Shown: piece by piece, positions 10,656 through 18,423 of the stretch
Layout of the letters: every line of letters begins with the position of its first letter
How positions within the stretch are numbered: position 1 is the stretch's first letter
Source: Sphingomonadales bacterium EhC05
Lineage (GTDB): Bacteria; Pseudomonadota; Alphaproteobacteria; Sphingomonadales; Sphingomonadaceae
Length of the DNA stretch: 39,435 bases
Assembly: GCA_001650955.1 (NCBI GenBank)
Contig: LXYP01000016.1
Coordinates: forward strand, 587 to 40,021
Direction of reading: 5' to 3'
Notes under the pieces: generated by a model
What the model was told of the DNA's origin: nothing
What the model saw: only the letters and a program-made list of their open reading frames with translations
Databases searched by the model: none
Translations under genes and position numbers: made by a program

Positions 10656-11177
10656 ACTGCCCCCGAAACATTAACTGGTGCGACCCAATGAATTTAATCG
10701 GCAGTATTTCCACCCCAAAAACCAAAAAACTTATGACTTTTGGTGACTTGCTATTTACCGGTTTCAGGGGCTTAGGGCGAGTTCGACGGGATGACAAGCC
10801 AATCTAGACAACCGTCCCAATTCAAGAAAAAGTTCAGATAATCCAAGCCATTGGCCAATGAGTAAAAGAATGGATTTTCCGACCGGTATAGTGATCGATT
10901 TGCACCTGCGCGAGAACCATGGTTTCGCAAGCCAGCGCCTTCCAACTGGCTTGCGAATAGAGCAGCTTCACAAAGGGAAAATGGGCGCGAACCTAGACTA
11001 AATCCACCGCGTCTAGAAAGCCGCGGCCATTCGTCTCTCGCCAATCCAGCAATATCGGATACTCTGGCGCGAACCGATTTTTGGCCGCAGATGAGCAAAT
11101 CGTCTTGTTCGAGCTGTGCGGTGATGCCGATGCTACCGACTCTCCGACAATTTGGACAAATGGAACGAAGAGCGATA
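10656..11177. other. Intergenic region upstream of the exoprotein gene and downstream of iorA-like gene
   Basis: This 522-base stretch has no gene I can support. Both neighbours read leftward, so it must hold the iorA 3' end and the promoter of the exoprotein gene. I could not pick a convincing -35/-10 pair. Open frames crossing it lack recognisable protein features. Its clearest structure is the inverted repeat at 10924-10957. Confidence 0.6.
10924..10957. repeat. Perfect 12-bp inverted repeat with 10-base loop
   Basis: TTCGCAAGCCAG (10924-10935) and CTGGCTTGCGAA (10946-10957) are perfect reverse complements around a 10-base loop. The 10-base palindrome AACCATGGTT (10915-10924) abuts the left side. 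No T-run follows on either strand, so it is not a classical intrinsic terminator. It could still be a processing or rho-assisted end for the iorBA-like mRNA, 220 bases past the iorA stop. Confidence 0.7.
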
Positions 11178-11627
11178 TCAGCCCGCCGCTTCCTTGATCG
11201 CACGACGGATACTCATATAGGTCGCGCAACGGCAGATATTACCGCTCATCGCAGCATCAATATCGTCATCGCTCGGATTAGAATTTTCCGCCAACAACGC
11301 CGTTGCCGCCATGATCTGGCCGGATTGGCAATAGCCGCATTGCGGAACATCATTCTTCACCCAAATCTCGCGAATGGCATCGGCAGCATTTCCGGTCACA
11401 CCTTCGATAGTTGTCACCTGAGCTTCGCCAAGCGAATCATGCGCTGTGATGCAGGATCGCGTGGGAGTTCCATCGACATGCACTGTACACGCACCACATT
11501 GTGCAACGCCGCAGCCAAATTTGGTGCCCGTCATTTTCAGATGATCGCGCAAGACCCAGAGCAAAGGGGTGCCGGGGGCTGCATCGACTGTTTCGGTTTT
11601 TCCGTTAATGTTCAATGTTGTGGTCAT
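11178..11627 (-). CDS. iorA: Isoquinoline 1-oxidoreductase-like small [2Fe-2S] subunit
   Basis: The 149-residue protein carries both [2Fe-2S] clusters of the small subunit of xanthine-oxidase-family molybdenum hydroxylases. The N-terminal plant-ferredoxin type has C39, C44, C47 and C59 (FGCGVAQCGACTVHVDG). The C-terminal helical type has C97, C100, C132 and C134 (QCGYCQSG, NICRCATY). It passes electrons from the molybdenum cofactor in the large subunit. It has no signal peptide, so if the large subunit is exported by Tat this protein probably travels with it. The gene starts 3 bases after the stop of the upstream large-subunit gene. The family is secure; the substrate is unknown, and the ior name reflects the two-subunit layout only. 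Confidence 0.9.
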   Translation of the reverse strand: MTTTLNINGKTETVDAAPGTPLLWVLRDHLKMTGTKFGCGVAQCGACTVHVDGTPTRSCITAHDSLGEAQVTTIEGVTGNAADAIREIWVKNDVPQCGYCQSGQIMAATALLAENSNPSDDDIDAAMSGNICRCATYMSIRRAIKEAAG

Positions 11628-11630
11628 GGC

Positions 11631-14027
11631 CTAGTCCTTTGCTTGTCCGGTTTTGGCTGGTGGCAAAATCAGGCGACTGCCGGTCGCGCCAATCATCGGC
11701 AATGTTCTGATCCGATGGCCAGTGGCGTTGAAAATCGCATTGGCAAGTGCGGGAGCGGCAGGCGGTGTAGCGGGCTCGCCCACACCGGCAGGCGGACTGT
11801 TTGATTTGACGATCTGCACCTCAAACGCTCTCGGGGCCTCGCCCATGCGCAAGACTCGCCATGAAGGAAAATTCTCCTGGACCACCGCTCCGTTTTCTGA
11901 GGTTATTTCACCGAACAGCGCGCTGGACAGGCCGTAAATTGTGCCGCCTTCCATTTGCGCCCGGGCATGGCGGGGGTTGATAATGGTTCCGGCGTCAACG
12001 GCAAGCCATACGCCCGGTATCGTGAGCGCGCCTTCCGGCGTGACTGCCACTTCGACAATCGTCGCGATATATGACAGGAATGACCGGTGAACGGCAATCC
12101 CCAAGCCATGACCAGAAGGCATTTTGCGACCCCATTTGGCCATCTCTGAAACGATGTTCACGACATTGGCAAGCCGGGACGTTTCGATAGGATATTCTTC
12201 GAGCGAAGCATCATAATTGGGATAGGTTGCACCTTCGGCATTGGGGTCTATCGTGCGGGCAGATCCAATCAGCTCGAGCAAATAGTCTTTCTGGTCTTTC
12301 CCGGCAGCATGAGCCATTTCCGCAGCGAAACTCTGGATCGCGAAAGCATGATAGATATTGGATACAGAGCGTAACCATCCGATCCGGACATGGCCTTTGG
12401 CGTTGCCCGATTCCACTTGCAGGTTGGGAATTGCGAACGGCACATCGGTTGCGCCCAAGCCCATTTCACCATCGGTTGGCGCGTCCATCCCTTGAACGAA
12501 CGTCGAAGCAATCGGCGGAAAAACAGTGCGGTGGAGATAGGACGTGCATTTGCCGTCTGCATCCAATCCTGCTTCGAGCCGTTGGGCGCTCACGGAATGA
12601 TAATATCCGTGGCGAACTTCATCCTCGCGGGTCCAGGTTACCTTGACGGGTTTGCCAACTTCCTTGGCGATCAGGGCTGCCTCGACGACAAAATCCGGTT
12701 TGGATTTGCGGCCGAAAGCACCGCCCAGCCAGGTTGCGTGAACGGTGATATTTTCCTTGTCGACTTTCAACTGGTCGGACAGCGCCTGACGCGTCGCTTG
12801 CGGATCTTGAACACAGGCCCAGCATTCCAGTTTGTCGCCATTCCATTCGGCCGTCGCTGCTGGCGGTTCCATCGGCGATTGCGAAAGATGCGGCGCATAA
12901 TATTCCGCCTCGAGCTTTTGAGTCGCATTGGCAAAAGCGGAAGCCATATCACCCCGCTTGAGACGAATCGCGCCAGATTGTCTTGCGGTTTGCTTCATCT
13001 GGTCAGCGAATGTCGTCGAATCATAGCCCGCATTGGGACCATCGATCCAGTCGATCTCCAATGCGTTGCGCCCCTGAATAGCGGCCCATGTGTCCGTCGC
13101 GACGACGGCCACTCCCCCCAAAGGCTGAAAACCAACGGGCGAAATGGGATCGGGCAATTTGATCGTTTGCAGCACGCCTGGGATCGCCAGTGTGTCCGCA
13201 TCCCCGACCGCGCCGGTTTTGCCAAATAGCTGTGGCGGCCGAGCGACGACCGCATGGACCATATCTGGCCGGTCGACATCGATCCCAAATGTCCCTTCTC
13301 CGCGCGTAATGAGGGGAATAGTGAGTGACGGGATTTCCTTGTCAATATAGCGCCAGTCCCTGGGCTCTTTCAGGATAACATCAGCCTCCTCAGGAACTTG
13401 CAGTCTGGCTGCCAATTTGGCGAGATTGCCGTAAGACAGGGTATCGCTATTTTGACTGTTGCTGACGAGGCCCTGTGCCGCCGAACATTCTGACGCTTCC
13501 ATGTTCCAGAAAACAGCGGCAGCCTCGATCAACATCTGTTTCATGGCAGCACCGGCAATGCGCAGCCGATGGAAATTATATCGAACCGATCGCGACCCAT
13601 CAGTATTCTGATCGCCATAACGTTCATGCCCTTCGGCCTGTACGATCTCGACCTTGTCCCATTCGGCCTCAAGCTCGTCGGAAACAATCTGTGCCATCGA
13701 CGTCCAGACCTGCTGACCCATTTCGGATCGGTGGCAGGTGATCTTGACCGCACCACTTTCCTCAATTGCGATCCACAAAGCCGGTGTTGCGTCCCCCCCT
13801 TTAACTTCCGTCAACGGGCTCGGACCGGCTTCCGGGAGGTCTAGTGCATTGGGATCAATTTTTGGCTCTTCATAGCTGGAGCAACCAACGAGAGCGACGC
13901 CAACGACAAACAGACTGGATCCGGCAACAAAGCCACGGCGCGACAGATTCATGATTGCTGGCTTGCCGGAAGGCGGTGAGCTGCTTTTTGTGCCGCCCGG
14001 AATAATCCCAATATCGTGCAAGAACAT
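11631..14027 (-). CDS. iorB: Isoquinoline 1-oxidoreductase-like molybdopterin-binding large subunit
   Basis: This 798-residue protein is an aldehyde-oxidase/xanthine-dehydrogenase-type large subunit of the IorB group. It hydroxylates an N-heterocycle or oxidises an aldehyde using a molybdenum cofactor. The N-terminus has a twin-arginine motif (SRRGFVAG, R30-R31), a hydrophobic stretch and a lipobox-like LVGC (C49), suggesting a Tat-exported, possibly lipid-anchored enzyme. The C-terminal GVGEPATPPAAPA contains the likely catalytic Glu, about residue 751. The start at 14027 has a good AGGAG 7 bases upstream. ATG 13952 would give a more typical Tat leader but lacks a ribosome site. It forms an operon with the small subunit. 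No FAD subunit or cytochrome gene sits in the operon, so the electron acceptor is not evident. Confidence 0.9.
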   Translation of the reverse strand: MFLHDIGIIPGGTKSSSPPSGKPAIMNLSRRGFVAGSSLFVVGVALVGCSSYEEPKIDPNALDLPEAGPSPLTEVKGGDATPALWIAIEESGAVKITCHRSEMGQQVWTSMAQIVSDELEAEWDKVEIVQAEGHERYGDQNTDGSRSVRYNFHRLRIAGAAMKQMLIEAAAVFWNMEASECSAAQGLVSNSQNSDTLSYGNLAKLAARLQVPEEADVILKEPRDWRYIDKEIPSLTIPLITRGEGTFGIDVDRPDMVHAVVARPPQLFGKTGAVGDADTLAIPGVLQTIKLPDPISPVGFQPLGGVAVVATDTWAAIQGRNALEIDWIDGPNAGYDSTTFADQMKQTARQSGAIRLKRGDMASAFANATQKLEAEYYAPHLSQSPMEPPAATAEWNGDKLECWACVQDPQATRQALSDQLKVDKENITVHATWLGGAFGRKSKPDFVVEAALIAKEVGKPVKVTWTREDEVRHGYYHSVSAQRLEAGLDADGKCTSYLHRTVFPPIASTFVQGMDAPTDGEMGLGATDVPFAIPNLQVESGNAKGHVRIGWLRSVSNIYHAFAIQSFAAEMAHAAGKDQKDYLLELIGSARTIDPNAEGATYPNYDASLEEYPIETSRLANVVNIVSEMAKWGRKMPSGHGLGIAVHRSFLSYIATIVEVAVTPEGALTIPGVWLAVDAGTIINPRHARAQMEGGTIYGLSSALFGEITSENGAVVQENFPSWRVLRMGEAPRAFEVQIVKSNSPPAGVGEPATPPAAPALANAIFNATGHRIRTLPMIGATGSRLILPPAKTGQAKD

Positions 14028-14071
14028 GAATCGTCTCCTGTGTGATTGGCCAGTTTGTCGTCAATATTGCA

Positions 14072-14081
14072 ATTGCGCAAT
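14072..14081. promoter_or_regulatory. 10-bp palindrome upstream of iorB-like gene
   Basis: ATTGCGCAAT is a perfect palindrome centred about 50 bases upstream of the iorB-like start at 14027. It could be an operator, but a 10-base palindrome alone is weak evidence. Confidence 0.3.
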
Positions 14082-14160
14082 GATTCAAAGTCGCGGAGCG
14101 AATGTCTGGACCAAAGAAAAATATGAATTCAAGCCGCGAAGCGCAAAAAAATCCGGGATT

Positions 14161-14176
14161 CATTGTCCGGACAATG
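14161..14176. promoter_or_regulatory. Perfect 16-bp palindrome between divergent iorB-like and sigma genes
   Basis: CATTGTCCGGACAATG is fully self-complementary. It is nested within a second dyad, CGCGAAGCG (14135-14143) and CGCTTCGCG (14182-14190). It lies in the 289-base gap between two divergent genes, the usual place for a dimeric repressor or activator site. I do not recognise the regulator. Confidence 0.6.
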
Positions 14177-14316
14177 TCCGCCGCTTCGCGCAAGGTAACT
14201 TTGCGAACGCCAATATCTTAGCGCAAAACAAAAATCTAAACTTCGACGTTGATCCAAGGCAGGTCGGTCAAAAACTACGTTGGTCATCATATCAATCTCT
14301 GGTAACGGCTTGCCAG

Positions 14317-14865
14317 ATGGTTTCGTTACACGAGAAACAGGGCGGTATTGCGCAAATATTTGACGACAACCGCACGATATTGCTGCGGTTCCTGATCGCG
14401 CGGACAAGAGACCCGGCCCTCGCAGAAGATTTGCTTCAGGATATCTGGATCAAGATAAATTCTGGAAATCACTCGGGACCGATTGAGAGCCCGCTCTCCT
14501 ATCTTTACAAAAGCTGCGAAAATGCGGTGCGTGATGCGAAAAGGTCTGCAGCCCGTAAAATCGCTCGCGAGACGGGTTGGGCAGAACAGGATATCATTCA
14601 GAACAGCGGTGGGCAGGATCAGCTCACGCCGGAAAAAATCGCGATCGAACGGGATCGCTTGCGCCGCGCCTTGGCGGAACTGGAAAAATTACCGGAGAGG
14701 ACCCGGGAGATTTTTATCGATTTTCGCATCAACGAAAAAAGCCAGAAGGAGATTGCAGCCAGTTACAGCATCAGCATCAGCGCCGTGGAGAAACATTTGC
14801 AGCGCGCCTATCGCGTGATAAAAATATATCGCGAAAAAACTGATGCGGGTTTGAACCAGCTGTGA
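14317..14865 (+). CDS. FecI-type ECF RNA polymerase sigma factor
   Basis: The 182-residue protein has sigma region 2 at about residues 15-85 (TRDPALAEDLLQDIWIKI, SPLSYLYKSCENAVRD). Region 4 is at about 108-170 (ALAELEKLPERTREIFIDF, then helix-turn-helix KEIAASYSISISAVEKHL). This is typical of iron-starvation sigma factors that switch on TonB-dependent uptake genes. ATG 14317 is the first credible start; upstream codons stay open but do not look like protein. The stop overlaps the FecR-type gene that follows. It probably drives the genes downstream, two of which share a promoter-like element (18367-18393, 20903-20929). The inducing signal is unknown. Confidence 0.92.
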   Translation: MVSLHEKQGGIAQIFDDNRTILLRFLIARTRDPALAEDLLQDIWIKINSGNHSGPIESPLSYLYKSCENAVRDAKRSAARKIARETGWAEQDIIQNSGGQDQLTPEKIAIERDRLRRALAELEKLPERTREIFIDFRINEKSQKEIAASYSISISAVEKHLQRAYRVIKIYREKTDAGLNQL

Positions 14866-15857
14866 CGTCTGAACCCCATATGAACGATAAAAACGCCTTG
14901 AACGATCTCGTCCGTCAAAATGCCATCACTTGGCTATTGCGCCAGCGTGACGAGGATATGACTGATCAGGATTGGGCAGACTTCACGACTTGGCTCGAGC
15001 AGGACCCGTTGCACGTCACCTATTATGACGAAGCGGTCGAGGCTGACGCGGACCTTGCCATACTCGGCGCCAAAATCGCGGAGACTCGGCCTGACCATGG
15101 AGATGATGACAGCGACGATAGTGTCGTGTCGATCCCTGTTGCAGCCAATTCCAATCAACCTTGGTGGATAGGCTTTGGCGCACTGGCCGCCATGCTGTTG
15201 GCTGCGGTTGTTTTCTGGCCCAATTCCGGCGCTCCAGAATTTGCAAATTTGCAGACCGGCCTTGGGGAAATTCGGGAAGTAACAATAAATTCGTCCGTCT
15301 CGCTGACCATGAATGGCAATAGCGAGCTATCGGTCAACGAAAAGGATGCAACCGTGCGCATGGTCCGCGGCGAAGCAACCTATCGGGTCGACAGCGACGA
15401 GCCAGGCGCCCTGCGGGTGGAGATCGAAGAGCTGGTGCTGGTCGATTATGGCACCGTGTTTAACGTGATCCGGGGCGAAGGCACGATGCGTATGGCGGTC
15501 GTCGAGGGTGCAGTGATGATCAATCCTGAAGGTCAGCGAATATTGATCTCTGCTGGAAATGAAATCGAACTGCAGCTGGATGACATGTCCTTTTCACAAC
15601 GCACGATCGACGGTGATAGCGTGCTTGCCTGGCAAGGCCGGCGATTGGTTTTTGAGGATCGGTCGGTTGCCTCGGTGATCGCCGATATCGAGCGCAATTT
15701 CGCTACCCATATTTCAGTATCGAACGCGATCGAACAACAGCGGGTTACTGGAGCAGTCAGTCTGGCGAATGAGGAAGCTATCGTCATTGGGGACGTTGCC
15801 GCGGTACTTGGCGGGACAGCGCAGAAAGATGCTCAGGGCTGGTCAATTTCTGACTGA
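14862..15857 (+). CDS. FecR-type transmembrane anti-sigma / signal transducer
   Basis: The 331-residue protein has the standard FecR order. A cytoplasmic N-terminal DUF4880-like segment (NAITWLLRQRD, WADFTTWLEQDPLH, residues about 18-60) is followed by one membrane helix (about 101-119, WWIGFGALAAMLLAAVVFW). A periplasmic FecR domain (about 130-240) and a C-terminal DUF4974-like domain (about 255-330) complete it. It should hold the adjacent sigma factor until the TonB receptor signals. GTG 14862 overlaps the sigma stop codon in a GTGA, suggesting translational coupling. ATG 14880 is an alternative; neither has a strong ribosome site. Confidence 0.92.
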   Translation: MTSEPHMNDKNALNDLVRQNAITWLLRQRDEDMTDQDWADFTTWLEQDPLHVTYYDEAVEADADLAILGAKIAETRPDHGDDDSDDSVVSIPVAANSNQPWWIGFGALAAMLLAAVVFWPNSGAPEFANLQTGLGEIREVTINSSVSLTMNGNSELSVNEKDATVRMVRGEATYRVDSDEPGALRVEIEELVLVDYGTVFNVIRGEGTMRMAVVEGAVMINPEGQRILISAGNEIELQLDDMSFSQRTIDGDSVLAWQGRRLVFEDRSVASVIADIERNFATHISVSNAIEQQRVTGAVSLANEEAIVIGDVAAVLGGTAQKDAQGWSISD

Positions 15858-15907
15858 TGGTTTGCTTCTTGCTCGATCGATGCTGATAAATTAGGGCGTC
15901 GTCAGGG

Positions 15908-18313
15908 ATGGCGGGATATAGAGAAATTTTCTGGTGTAGAACCGCGCTGGCTATGACGGCTCTCGCGCCGCTCATGCTGCCGGCTGCATCCGCTGCAGCG
16001 CAGACTCAGAATGAAATTGCCTTCGATATTCCCGCCGGCAGACTCGGCGCTGCCCTCAGCACATTAAGCAAACAGGCAAATGTCACGGTGGTTGGTCAAA
16101 GCCGCGACCTTTCTAAAATTCGTACACCGGCGGTTCGAGGGCGCTATACCTCTGTTCATGCGCTTCATTTGCTTTTGCGAAATACATCCTATTTTGCGCG
16201 CAGAATAAATCCCCGAACATTCAGGATAGAGAAACGTCTGGCGCCACCAAGGCCCGATTCGCCGGCTCAGCGAAAGCGCACTCCATTGCCGCTCGCCTCG
16301 CCGCGCCCTGCCCCACCGGAACTCATCATCGTGAGTGCAACGAAGCGTAATCTTCGACTGCAAGATTATCCCGGTGCAGCCCAGAGCATTTCTTTAAATG
16401 GCCTGACGGCGGGTCAATTGGGAGACGGGCTGGACCAGCTCTTGTCGAAGATACCAGTGACCAGCGGCACTGCTCTGGGCACAGGGCGTAACAAATTGTT
16501 CATCCGTGGCATTGCCGACAGCAGTTTTAACGGGCCGACCCAATCAACGATTGGCATATATCTCGGTGAGCAGCGTTTGATATACAGCGCATCGAACCCA
16601 GATCTTCGACTATATGACATGGACTCGATCGAACTGCTGGAGGGGCCGCAGGGCACACTTTATGGCGCTGGCGCCATTGGCGGGGTTATACGCATGACCC
16701 CCAATGTCCCGCGTTTCGATGAAACAGCTGCTGCTATCTGGACATCCGGCATGATCACCGGTGGCGGCAGTCCGAGTTATGACGTCGCAGCCATGGCCAA
16801 CCTACCGCTGACCGAATCAGAGGCGGTACGCGGGCTCATCTACAAGGGCCAATCCGGCGGATATATCGATGATCGGCTGCGCAACCTCCAGGACATCAAT
16901 CGCACGCGGGTCGATGGTGGCCGGCTTGCTTTTCGTTCGGAATTCTCTCCTGACTGGACGCTCGATATCACTGGTTTTGGGCAAATGACGGAGGCGCGCG
17001 ATGGCCAATATGTCGACGCCAAGCTCAGCGGCCTGACTCAAGAAACTCCCGTCGGCCAAAGATTTGACAGCGAAATTCTCGGGCTCAATTTGGTCGTCAA
17101 CGGGGTGGTTGGTGATGTCCGCATATTGTCGACCACGGGTTTGATTGACCATCAGCTTCAAACCCGTTTCGACGCGACGGTACTGGCCGGACCAGGGTCA
17201 AACCAGCTTTATGATGAAACCCGCAAAATCAAACTTTTCGATCATGAAACCCGGGTTTCCAGGGAAAATGGAAGCGGCTTGTCCTGGCTCGTCGGCGCTA
17301 GCGCGCTTGTCCATGAGGATGATATCGAACAACAGCTCGTCAACCTCGATGGGCAAAATCCGCCGCCGTTGGTCAATATTGTCTACAAGGTTCATGAATA
17401 TGCATTGTTCGGAGAGGCCAGCTACCCTCTTCAGCCCGGCTTTTCGGCAACTTTAGGCGGTCGTCTCACCTATACGAACGGCGAAGCGAGCCGGACCTTT
17501 GGCGCATCAATTCCAGTCGAACCCGATACCGATTCCTTGCGGTTTTTACCAGTTGCGGGCCTCTCCCTGCGCCTCTCTGATGAGGTTTCCACATATCTGC
17601 GTTATCAACATGGTTTTCGATCCGGCGGCATCACGGTTGAAAGAACCGATCAGGGAGATCCCCAGATCGCGCGCTTCAACGCCGACCGCGTGCGATCGAT
17701 CGAGGCTGGGATGAAAGGCAATTTGAACAGTGACCGACCGATAGAGTTGAAGCTTGCCGGCTTCTATCTGAAATGGAAAGATATTCAGGCCGACCTTATC
17801 GAACCTTCCGGCTTTGCCATTACGCGCAATATCGGTGATGCGGAAATTTTTGGCCTGACGATGCAAAGTGCAACGGCGCTGACCCCGGAACTCCAGCTGC
17901 GCAACAGTTTCTTCCTCAACCATTCGAAAATCATGCGGTCCACGCCCAATGTTGCGGCAATCAGTTCGATGCTGCCCAATATCGCTCCTTTTGGCGCGCG
18001 ATTGGCGCTGCAATATACCCACCCACTGGCCAACGGTTCCCATCTTGTCGGTACGGCGGGACTGGACTATAGCGGAAGATCGGTACTGGACATCGGTCCG
18101 ACCGAGCAAGTCCGACAGGGTAATTTTGCGAGCGCAGATCTCTCCTTGGTCTGGCAAAATCCCTCATGGCAAGTCGGACTGGAAGCGAATAATATCACGG
18201 ACACGCGCGGCAACCGCTTCTCGTTCGGCAATCCGTTCACGATCCGCCGCGAAAGCCAGCAGGTACCTTTGCGCCCATTTAGCGTGAGAATATCTGCAAA
18301 GCTCGAACTTTAA
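15908..18313 (+). CDS. TonB-dependent receptor with N-terminal STN signalling domain
   Basis: This 801-residue outer-membrane protein has a signal peptide (about 1-31, ending in AASAAAQ). An STN/secretin-like signalling domain follows at about 38-110 (FDIPAGRLGAALSTLSKQANVTV). A Pro-rich linker leads to a plug domain at about 138-268 (LIIVSATK, LFIRGIADSSF, IELLEGPQGTLYGAGAIGGVI), then a barrel to the end. The STN domain marks it as a transducer talking to the FecR-type protein encoded just upstream, 50 bases away. The ligand is not evident; a siderophore or other metal chelate is usual for the family. The protein ends in LEL, not the common terminal aromatic residue. AGGG directly abuts ATG 15908, so the start is not firmly fixed. 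Confidence 0.92.
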   Translation: MAGYREIFWCRTALAMTALAPLMLPAASAAAQTQNEIAFDIPAGRLGAALSTLSKQANVTVVGQSRDLSKIRTPAVRGRYTSVHALHLLLRNTSYFARRINPRTFRIEKRLAPPRPDSPAQRKRTPLPLASPRPAPPELIIVSATKRNLRLQDYPGAAQSISLNGLTAGQLGDGLDQLLSKIPVTSGTALGTGRNKLFIRGIADSSFNGPTQSTIGIYLGEQRLIYSASNPDLRLYDMDSIELLEGPQGTLYGAGAIGGVIRMTPNVPRFDETAAAIWTSGMITGGGSPSYDVAAMANLPLTESEAVRGLIYKGQSGGYIDDRLRNLQDINRTRVDGGRLAFRSEFSPDWTLDITGFGQMTEARDGQYVDAKLSGLTQETPVGQRFDSEILGLNLVVNGVVGDVRILSTTGLIDHQLQTRFDATVLAGPGSNQLYDETRKIKLFDHETRVSRENGSGLSWLVGASALVHEDDIEQQLVNLDGQNPPPLVNIVYKVHEYALFGEASYPLQPGFSATLGGRLTYTNGEASRTFGASIPVEPDTDSLRFLPVAGLSLRLSDEVSTYLRYQHGFRSGGITVERTDQGDPQIARFNADRVRSIEAGMKGNLNSDRPIELKLAGFYLKWKDIQADLIEPSGFAITRNIGDAEIFGLTMQSATALTPELQLRNSFFLNHSKIMRSTPNVAAISSMLPNIAPFGARLALQYTHPLANGSHLVGTAGLDYSGRSVLDIGPTEQVRQGNFASADLSLVWQNPSWQVGLEANNITDTRGNRFSFGNPFTIRRESQQVPLRPFSVRISAKLEL

Positions 18314-18366
18314 ATCTCTCAAGAACAGCTATTTATGCAGTTTTAGGTTTCAATTTCTGCCCGCAG

Positions 18367-18393
18367 GTGCGGGTGAGGGATAGCTGCGGCGTT
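18367..18393 (+). promoter_or_regulatory. Candidate ECF-sigma promoter of the haloperoxidase gene
   Basis: GTGCGGGTG (18367-18375), 10 bases, then GCGGCGTT (18386-18393). The same two blocks with the same spacing occur before the di-haem peroxidase gene at 20903-20929. The distance fits -35 and -10 elements of an ECF promoter with a CGT-type -10, which would place the start of transcription near 18400. The match is seen; use by the adjacent sigma factor is inferred. Confidence 0.6.
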
Positions 18394-18419
18394 ATATCTC
18401 CTGAAAGGACGGAGATATA
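18393..18419 (+). promoter_or_regulatory. Hairpin covering the haloperoxidase ribosome binding site
   Basis: TATATCTCC (18393-18401) pairs perfectly with GGAGATATA (18411-18419) around a 9-base loop. The right arm contains the GGAG ribosome site of ATG 18424. The fold would hide the ribosome site in any transcript starting upstream of about 18393. Transcription starting near 18400 would remove the left arm. Confidence 0.65.
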
Positions 18420-18423
18420 TCAG

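Noticed and set aside
10-10674. Long plus-strand open frames (for example 10-1980, 2845-4719, 6100-6954) rich in Pro, Val, Ala and Ser
   Set aside because: They are the antisense of the giant minus-strand gene. Most share one fixed frame relative to it and have no signal, domain or ribosome site. Their composition is what antisense of Gly/Asn/Thr-rich repeats gives.
15874-15900. A third copy of the promoter-like element before the TonB receptor gene
   Set aside because: A GGCGT occurs at 15895-15899, but the expected upstream block reads CGATCGATG and does not match GTGCGGGTG.
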